Positions 1 through 5,712 of a stretch of 5,712 bases of DNA are shown here, piece by piece. The stretch spans positions 1 to 5,712 of the forward strand of contig CAZARE010000186.1 of NCBI GenBank assembly GCA_964487455.1, written 5' to 3'. How positions within the stretch are numbered: position 1 is the stretch's first letter; every line of letters starts with the position of its first letter. Under the pieces are notes generated by a model. The model was not told where the DNA came from. It saw only the letters and a list, made by a program, of their open reading frames with translations, and ran no database searches. The stretch is from DASWJZ01 sp964487455 (lineage in GTDB: Bacteria > Pseudomonadota > Alphaproteobacteria > Rhizobiales > Afifellaceae). Made by a program: the position numbers and the translations under genes.

Positions 1-536
1 ACTCCGTGGAATGCCAGGCGGGCTTCGCCGCCGAGCACCACCGCATCCCCGGATCGCAGGCGGAATGAGTGCGTCGCCTCCTGGCGCCGTATGCCGCCGA
101 GCCGAAAGACCGCCTCGTCGCCAAGCGACAGGGAAACGACCGGCGCCGCGAAATCCGCTTCGTCCCTGTCCTGGTGCAGACCCATTCGCGTGCCCGGCCC
201 ATAATAGTTGATCAGGCATGCTTCCGGAGAATACGGATATCCCGAGAGATCCCGCCAAGCCTCAAGCACGATGCTGGGCATAGGCGGCCATGGCGCCTGG
301 GTCTCCGGATGGAACGGCTGATAGCGGTAGCCTCCCGCGTCAGACACCCAGCCGAGCGGCCCGCAATTCGTCATCAGCACCGAGAACTCCCGGCCGCTCC
401 CCGGCATGCGGGGCCTGTAAAGCGGAGCGGCGGCGATGACGGCGCGCAGCGCATCGAGAAGAAAGCGCTGCTCCTGGCAACCGAGGTAGCCGGGACGATG
501 CAGGCATCCCCTCCGGGTCGCGTCTGAGCCATCCAT
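1..536 (-). CDS. alkB: AlkB-type 2-oxoglutarate/Fe(II)-dependent DNA repair dioxygenase, 3' end missing
   Basis: Members of this family remove alkyl groups such as 1-methyladenine and 3-methylcytosine from nucleic acids by oxidative demethylation, using Fe(II), O2 and 2-oxoglutarate. The minus strand stays open from ATG 536-534 to the window edge, giving 178 codons plus two bases. Visible landmarks: NCGPLGWVSD at 57-66, GYRYQPFHPETQAPWPPMP at 69-87 (resembling the nucleotide-recognition lid of E. coli AlkB), ACLINYYGPG at 106-115 with N110 and Y112 in the cosubstrate-contact positions, and the iron ligands H121 and D123 in LHQDRDE. The third ligand is probably H177 in LAFHG. The C-terminal arginines that bind 2-oxoglutarate lie outside the window. 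The start is fixed by a strong AGGAGGAGG nine to ten bases upstream and an in-frame TGA at 563-561. The sequence is much closer to E. coli AlkB than to eukaryotic ALKBH types. It is divergent from dnaK; no Ada-like gene is visible beside it. Confidence 0.95.
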   Translation of the reverse strand, partial: MDGSDATRRGCLHRPGYLGCQEQRFLLDALRAVIAAAPLYRPRMPGSGREFSVLMTNCGPLGWVSDAGGYRYQPFHPETQAPWPPMPSIVLEAWRDLSGYPYSPEACLINYYGPGTRMGLHQDRDEADFAAPVVSLSLGDEAVFRLGGIRRQEATHSFRLRSGDAVVLGGEARLAFHG

Positions 537-545
537 CGGCCGCTT

Positions 546-554
546 CCTCCTCCT
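546..554 (-). promoter_or_regulatory. Shine-Dalgarno of alkB
   Basis: Read on the minus strand, AGGAGGAGG lies about nine bases before the ATG at 536-534. It is the strongest ribosome binding site in the window. Together with the TGA at 563-561 it decides the alkB start, since the other minus-strand ATGs nearby are in other frames. Confidence 0.8.
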
Positions 555-567
555 TCCAAATCACGCG

Positions 568-599
568 CTTGCGAGGCCGAACCGCCCTTCTTATATGAG
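568..599 (+). promoter_or_regulatory. RpoH (sigma-32) heat-shock promoter of dnaKJ
   Basis: CTTG at 568-571 is followed, after 18 bases, by CTTATATGAG at 590-599. This fits every specified position of the alphaproteobacterial heat-shock consensus CTTG-N16-18-CYTATNTNNG, including the downstream G. Transcription should start at about 604-608, leaving a leader of roughly 140 bases before the dnaK ATG at 745. Position and orientation match the known RpoH control of dnaK in this class. The match is seen directly; use by RpoH is inferred from the consensus. Confidence 0.88.
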
Positions 600-744
600 C
601 CGCAACCCGCTGGAGCCGGCTTTCGAACCGGTTTTGGCGCGCATTGAGTGAAGTTCAATGGGGGCCGGAGGGGGCAAATCTGCCTCCCGATGATGGACGC
701 CGTCTCGGGTCCGGCCGGCCTGCCGGAACAGGAGAGCAGGAAAA
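600..744 (+). promoter_or_regulatory. Long structured 5' leader of dnaK
   Basis: If the heat-shock promoter is used, this is the untranslated leader of dnaK. It holds three clear hairpins. The first has arms 642-647 and 655-660 (CATTGA / TCAATG, perfect). The second has arms 670-676 and 681-687 (GGGGGCA / TGCCTCC, one G-T pair, loop AATC). The third has arms 710-715 and 722-727 (TCCGGC / GCCGGA, perfect). The Shine-Dalgarno AGGAGA is at 730-735, nine bases before the ATG, and is not inside any of these stems. An 11-codon ATG frame begins at 658 but has no convincing ribosome binding site. Leader structure could affect mRNA stability or translation; that is inference. Confidence 0.5.
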
Positions 745-2700
<1,956 letters not shown>

Positions 2701-2708
2701 CGCCAAGC

Positions 2709-2735
2709 TGGGCCGCCTGCATAACGGGCGGCCCA
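2709..2735 (+). promoter_or_regulatory. Intercistronic hairpin between dnaK and dnaJ
   Basis: TGGGCCGCC at 2709-2717 is the exact reverse complement of GGCGGCCCA at 2727-2735, with a nine-base loop between them. It begins nine bases after the dnaK stop codon and ends 20 bases before the dnaJ ATG. No run of T follows, so it is not a canonical intrinsic terminator. Likely roles are protecting the dnaK 3' end, guiding RNA processing, or partly limiting dnaJ expression so that DnaK exceeds DnaJ. The structure is visible; the role is inferred. Confidence 0.65.
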
Positions 2736-2755
2736 TCACCTTCTAGCGATACCTG

Positions 2756-3880
2756 ATGGCCAAACCCGATTTCTACGAGGTGCTCGGTGTCTCGCGCAGC
2801 TGCGACGACAAGAGCTTGAAGAGCGCCTATCGTAAGCTGGCAATGCAGTTTCATCCCGACCGCAACGGCGGCGATCACTCGGCCGAGGTGAAGTTCAAGG
2901 AAGTCAACGAAGCCTACGAGGTTCTGAAGGACCCGCAAAAGCGCGCCGCCTACGACCGTTTCGGCCATCAGGCCTTCGACGGCGGCGGCTTCGGCGGAGC
3001 CGGGGCGGCGGCGGGCTTTGCGTCCTTCGCCGACATTTTCGACGAGTTCTTCGGCGATTTCCGCGGCGGGCGCCGCTCGGGCCGCGAGCGCGGCTCCGAC
3101 CTTCGCTACAACCTCGAAGTCACGCTTGACGAGGCCTATTCCGGCAAGACGGTCGAGGTGGAGGTTCCCACCAGCGTTACCTGCGACATCTGCAGCGGCT
3201 CCGGCTCAAAGCCCGGCAGCAGCCCCACCGCCTGCCCGACTTGCGCCGGCGTGGGTCGCGTGCGTGCCAGCCAGGGCGGCTTCTTCCACATCGAGCGCAC
3301 CTGCCCGGCTTGTCAGGGCCGCGGCGAGGTGGTGTCGGACCCGTGCGTCAAGTGCTCCGGCGCAGGCCGCGTCAGCCAGACGCGAACGCTGTCGGTCAAC
3401 ATTCCACCCGGCATTGAGGATGGCACTCGTATCCGCTTGGCCGGCGAGGGCGAGGCGGGCTTGCGCGGCGGCCCGGCCGGCGACCTCTACATTTTCCTCT
3501 CGATCAAGCCGCATGCCTTTTTCCAGCGCGACGGCGCCGACGTCTTCTGCCGCGTGCCGGTCTCCCTAACCACGGCGGCGCTTGGCGGCCAGTTCGAGGT
3601 GCCGACGCTTGAGGGCAGCCGCTCGCGGGTGAAGGTGCCTGAGGGCACGCAGAGCGGGTTGCAGATACGGCTCAAAGGCAAAGGCATGCCGGTGCTGCGC
3701 TCGCGCCAGATCGGCGACATGTACGTGCAGATCGTGGTAGAGACGCCGCGCAACCTGTCTCGCAGGCAGCGTGAGTTGCTGGAGGAGCTTGAGCGCGTTT
3801 CCGACGCGGAGAACAATCCCGAGTCGACGGGTTTCTTTTCGCGTGTGAAAGATTTTCTCGACACGCTGAGCGAAAAGTGA
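2756..3880 (+). CDS. dnaJ: Molecular chaperone DnaJ (Hsp40, type A)
   Basis: Co-chaperone that delivers substrates to DnaK and stimulates its ATPase. It has 374 residues, a normal family length. The J domain covers about 4-70 (DFYEVLGV, with the catalytic HPD at 33-35). A short Gly/Phe region at 74-105 carries the DIF motif at 93-95. Four CxxCxGxG zinc repeats lie at 143-150, 160-167, 183-190 and 197-204, all complete. The substrate-binding beta domains follow (about 208-330), and then a dimerisation tail. The start is fixed by an in-frame TAG at 2744-2746 just upstream and by the family N-terminus MAKPDFYEVLG, yet no Shine-Dalgarno is visible before it. It lies 55 bases after dnaK and is probably cotranscribed from the dnaK heat-shock promoter; I see no RpoH-type promoter in the gap. 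Confidence 0.99.
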   Translation: MAKPDFYEVLGVSRSCDDKSLKSAYRKLAMQFHPDRNGGDHSAEVKFKEVNEAYEVLKDPQKRAAYDRFGHQAFDGGGFGGAGAAAGFASFADIFDEFFGDFRGGRRSGRERGSDLRYNLEVTLDEAYSGKTVEVEVPTSVTCDICSGSGSKPGSSPTACPTCAGVGRVRASQGGFFHIERTCPACQGRGEVVSDPCVKCSGAGRVSQTRTLSVNIPPGIEDGTRIRLAGEGEAGLRGGPAGDLYIFLSIKPHAFFQRDGADVFCRVPVSLTTAALGGQFEVPTLEGSRSRVKVPEGTQSGLQIRLKGKGMPVLRSRQIGDMYVQIVVETPRNLSRRQRELLEELERVSDAENNPESTGFFSRVKDFLDTLSEK

Positions 3881-3943
3881 AGATGCTTGCAAGTCAACCG
3901 GTAGGACGGCTCCTCGGCAGGGCCGCAAGAGCAGGGCGGTGAG

Positions 3944-4534
3944 ATGGCGAAGTTTGGCGTGTCGATCGCGGAGAAGATCGAAGACGAGGTCCGTTTCTTC
4001 AAGACCTGGGCGACAAGCCCCATAAAGATGGGCGCGGTGTCGCCGACGAGCCGCGCGCTCGCATCGTTGATGGTGAAGCTGGCCGAGCCCGATCCCGCCG
4101 GCTATGCGCTTGAGATCGGCGCGGGAACCGGCGTGGTGACGCAGGCGATGCTCGATGCCGGCCTGGCGCCGGAGCGGATCGTCAGCGTCGAGTATGACAG
4201 GGATTTCTGCCGCCTGCTGCGCAAGCGCTTCCCGCTCGTCTCGATCATCCAGGGGGATGCGCTGGACCTGGCCAATACGCTTGGCGAGCACCGTGACATG
4301 ACGTTCTCGGCTGTGCTTTCGGGCCTGCCGCTTCTCAACGTGCCGCGTGCCAAGCGGGCGCCTTATCTTGAGAGCCTGTTCGACCGAATGGTGCCCGGCG
4401 GAAAGATCTCGCAGCTCTCCTATTCCCCCGTGCCTCCGCAGGATGCGATCCCCGGCCGCTTTACCGTCGAGCGCTCGAAATGGGTGACCTTCAATCTGCC
4501 TCCCGGGCGTGTGTGGGTCTACCGCCGGCCTTGA
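3944..4534 (+). CDS. pmtA: PmtA-like phospholipid (phosphatidylethanolamine) N-methyltransferase
   Basis: Probable SAM-dependent methyltransferase of the rhizobial/Rhodobacter PmtA type, which methylates phosphatidylethanolamine up to three times to give phosphatidylcholine at the inner membrane. It has 196 residues with no signal peptide or membrane span. Residues 10-36 (EKIEDEVRFFKTW, then AVSPTS) match the amphipathic N-terminus and the GxxxPTS-like element of PmtA. Motif I is LEIGAGTGVVT at 56-66, the ribose-binding acid is E83 in SVEYD, then GDALDL at 104-109, LSGLPLLN at 125-132 and the C-terminal VWVYRR at 190-195. These enzymes resemble the KsgA rRNA adenine methyltransferase family and are sometimes annotated so; 196 residues and the absence of the KsgA NLPY-type motif argue against that. 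The start has GGGCGG/GGTGAG just upstream and follows dnaJ by 63 bases. Some genomes carry more than one paralogue, so substrate is less certain than family. Confidence 0.8.
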   Translation: MAKFGVSIAEKIEDEVRFFKTWATSPIKMGAVSPTSRALASLMVKLAEPDPAGYALEIGAGTGVVTQAMLDAGLAPERIVSVEYDRDFCRLLRKRFPLVSIIQGDALDLANTLGEHRDMTFSAVLSGLPLLNVPRAKRAPYLESLFDRMVPGGKISQLSYSPVPPQDAIPGRFTVERSKWVTFNLPPGRVWVYRRP

Positions 4535-4722
4535 TCGGCAACGAGCCCTCGCCGCGCTCCAATACCTTGCATCTCGCCCTTCCCAAGGGATGATCAGGGC
4601 GCGGCTGGCGCGACACTGGCGCGCCTGGACAAAAGGACATAAGCATTCCTTTATACGTCCTTGCTGTCGCGCCGGCGCGATGCTACCTGCCGGCCGAAAC
4701 CCCCAAGAATAGGATGCGTACG
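4535..4722 (+). promoter_or_regulatory. ahcY upstream region with nested inverted repeats
   Basis: This non-coding stretch between pmtA and ahcY holds several dyads. An imperfect operator-like dyad spans 4633-4662: AAGGAC / GTCCTT arms enclose ATAA and TTAT half sites, with AC bulged at 4655-4656. It is nested inside a 12-bp inverted repeat with arms 4604-4615 and 4665-4676 (one G-T pair). GGCGCG at 4607-4612 can instead pair with CGCGCC at 4620-4625. Upstream, CCCTT / AAGGG (4577-4581, 4585-4589) competes with CGCCCT / AGGGCG (4575-4580, 4596-4601). Either a repressor site or a structured RNA leader is possible. I could not match it to the SAH riboswitch consensus. Confidence 0.45.
4626..4655 (+). 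promoter_or_regulatory. Possible housekeeping promoter of ahcY
   Basis: TGGACA at 4626-4631 differs from the sigma-70 -35 consensus at one position. TTTATA lies at 4650-4655 after 18 bases but is a poor -10. If used, transcription would start at about 4661 and the dyad at 4633-4662 would cover the -10 and start region, as a repressor site would. A weaker alternative is TTGCTG at 4661-4666 with TACCT-like sequence 17-18 bases downstream. Confidence 0.3.
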
Positions 4723-5712
4723 ATGAAGGATGGCGGCTCCAACCGGGACTCCACGGATTACGTTGTCAAGGACATCGGCTTAGCCGATTGGGGTCGGACC
4801 GAGATCGACATCGCCGAGACCGAGATGCCTGGCCTGATGGCGGTGCGCGAGGAGTTCGGCGATGCCAAGCCGCTGAAGGGCGCCCGCATCGCCGGCTCGC
4901 TTCACATGACTATCCAGACTGCCGTACTGATCGAGACGCTGGTGGCGCTTGGCGCGGAAGTGCGCTGGGCTTCCTGCAACATATTCTCCACGCAGGACCA
5001 TGCCGCCGCGGCCATCGCCGCCTCTGGCGTTCCGGTGTTCGCGGTGAAGGGCGAGACCTTGGAGGAATACTGGGATTACGCCGACCGCATCTTCCATTGG
5101 CCGAACGGGGAGACGGCCAACATGATCCTCGACGACGGCGGCGATGCGACGCTGCTCGTCATGCTCGGGGCCCGCGCCGAGTCCGATCCGTCCCTCCTCG
5201 ACAATCCGTCGAACGAGGAGGAGGAGTTCCTCTACGCCACCATCAAGCGGCGCCTCAAGGAGACGCCTGGCTGGTTCTCCAAGCTGAAGAACAACATCCG
5301 CGGCGTGTCGGAGGAGACGACCACCGGCGTCATGCGCCTCTACGATCTGCAGAAGCGCGGCGAGCTTCCCTTCCCGGCGATCAACGTCAACGACAGCGTC
5401 ACCAAGTCGAAGTTCGACAACAAGTACGGCTGCCGCGAGAGCCTGGTCGACGGTATCCGCCGCGCCACCGACGTGATGATGGCCGGCAAGGTCGCCGTCG
5501 TCTGCGGCTACGGCGACGTCGGCAAGGGCTCGGCGCAGTCGTTGAAGGGCGCGGGAGCGCGGGTCGTCGTTACCGAGATCGATCCGATCTGCGCGCTGCA
5601 GGCGGCGATGGACGGCTTCGATGTGAAGACGCTGGAGACCGCCGCGCCGGCCGGCGACATCTTCGTTTCCGCCACCGGCAACAAGGACGTCATCACCATC
5701 GAGCACATGCGC
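4723..5712 (+). CDS. ahcY: Adenosylhomocysteinase (S-adenosyl-L-homocysteine hydrolase), 3' end missing
   Basis: Cytoplasmic NAD-dependent enzyme that reversibly splits SAH into adenosine and homocysteine, clearing the product of SAM-dependent methylation and feeding methionine recycling. The frame is open from ATG 4723 to the window edge: 330 codons of an expected 465 or so. Landmarks: GSLHMTIQTAVLIETL at 58-73 with substrate-contact H61, ILDDGGD at 135-141, SEETTTG at 196-202, K228, D232, N233 and C237 in TKSKFDNKYGC (227-237), and the NAD loop GYGDVGKG at 262-269 followed by acidic E285 in TEIDP. An insertion of roughly 40 residues (about 147-190) relative to human AHCY is typical of bacterial enzymes. 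ATG 4723 is preferred because AGGA at 4711-4714 sits eight bases before it; in-frame ATG 4714 overlaps that site and would add three residues. All active-site residues visible are intact. Confidence 0.97.
   Translation, partial: MKDGGSNRDSTDYVVKDIGLADWGRTEIDIAETEMPGLMAVREEFGDAKPLKGARIAGSLHMTIQTAVLIETLVALGAEVRWASCNIFSTQDHAAAAIAASGVPVFAVKGETLEEYWDYADRIFHWPNGETANMILDDGGDATLLVMLGARAESDPSLLDNPSNEEEEFLYATIKRRLKETPGWFSKLKNNIRGVSEETTTGVMRLYDLQKRGELPFPAINVNDSVTKSKFDNKYGCRESLVDGIRRATDVMMAGKVAVVCGYGDVGKGSAQSLKGAGARVVVTEIDPICALQAAMDGFDVKTLETAAPAGDIFVSATGNKDVITIEHMR

Noticed and set aside
69..527. 152-codon plus-strand frame
   Set aside because: Antisense to alkB, which has clear iron-ligand and cosubstrate motifs on the other strand.
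3566..4291. 241-codon minus-strand frame spanning the dnaJ-pmtA junction
   Set aside because: Antisense to two well-supported genes, Arg/Leu/Ala-rich and without a recognisable domain.
4535..4722. Known SAH riboswitch upstream of ahcY
   Set aside because: The position is right, but I could not find the conserved core of the SAH riboswitch, and the visible stems have a different layout. A covariance-model scan would settle it.
4780..5706. 308-codon open frame on the minus strand
   Set aside because: It lies fully antisense to ahcY, whose product is conserved throughout with all visible active-site motifs. The antisense frame is an effect of GC-rich codon use and resembles no family I know.

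Overview
The window is GC-rich chromosomal DNA that most likely comes from an alphaproteobacterium of the order Hyphomicrobiales (Rhizobiales), possibly a Mesorhizobium-like lineage. This rests on the protein sequences (alphaproteobacterial DnaK with Phe in the substrate-arch position, rhizobial-type PmtA), on a textbook alphaproteobacterial RpoH (sigma-32) promoter in front of dnaK, and on the gene order alkB / dnaK-dnaJ-pmtA / ahcY. I cannot name the genus from the sequence alone.

Layout. 1-536, minus strand: 5' part of alkB, a 2-oxoglutarate/Fe(II) DNA-repair dioxygenase, cut by the left edge just after its second iron-binding histidine. 537-744: divergent intergenic region with the alkB ribosome binding site, a perfect heat-shock promoter facing dnaK, and a roughly 140-nt dnaK leader with several hairpins. 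745-2700: dnaK, complete. 2701-2755: gap with a 9-bp perfect hairpin and no visible Shine-Dalgarno before dnaJ. 2756-3880: dnaJ, complete, type A. 3881-3943: short gap with a possible 19-codon mini-ORF. 3944-4534: pmtA-like phospholipid N-methyltransferase. 4535-4722: ahcY leader with nested inverted repeats. 4723-5712: 5' part of ahcY (330 codons), cut by the right edge.

How the genes relate. DnaK and DnaJ form the Hsp70/Hsp40 pair (the exchange factor GrpE is not in the window) and are expected to be induced together by RpoH. PmtA consumes S-adenosylmethionine and releases S-adenosylhomocysteine (SAH), an inhibitor of methyltransferases. AhcY, next on the same strand, hydrolyses SAH. AlkB repairs alkylated bases and is transcribed away from the chaperone operon.

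This is largely a conserved core region. I saw no mobile element, CRISPR array, tRNA, rRNA or unknown multi-gene system. The places most worth a second look are non-coding: the ahcY leader (4535-4722), the dnaK leader (600-744) and the dnaK-dnaJ junction (2701-2755).
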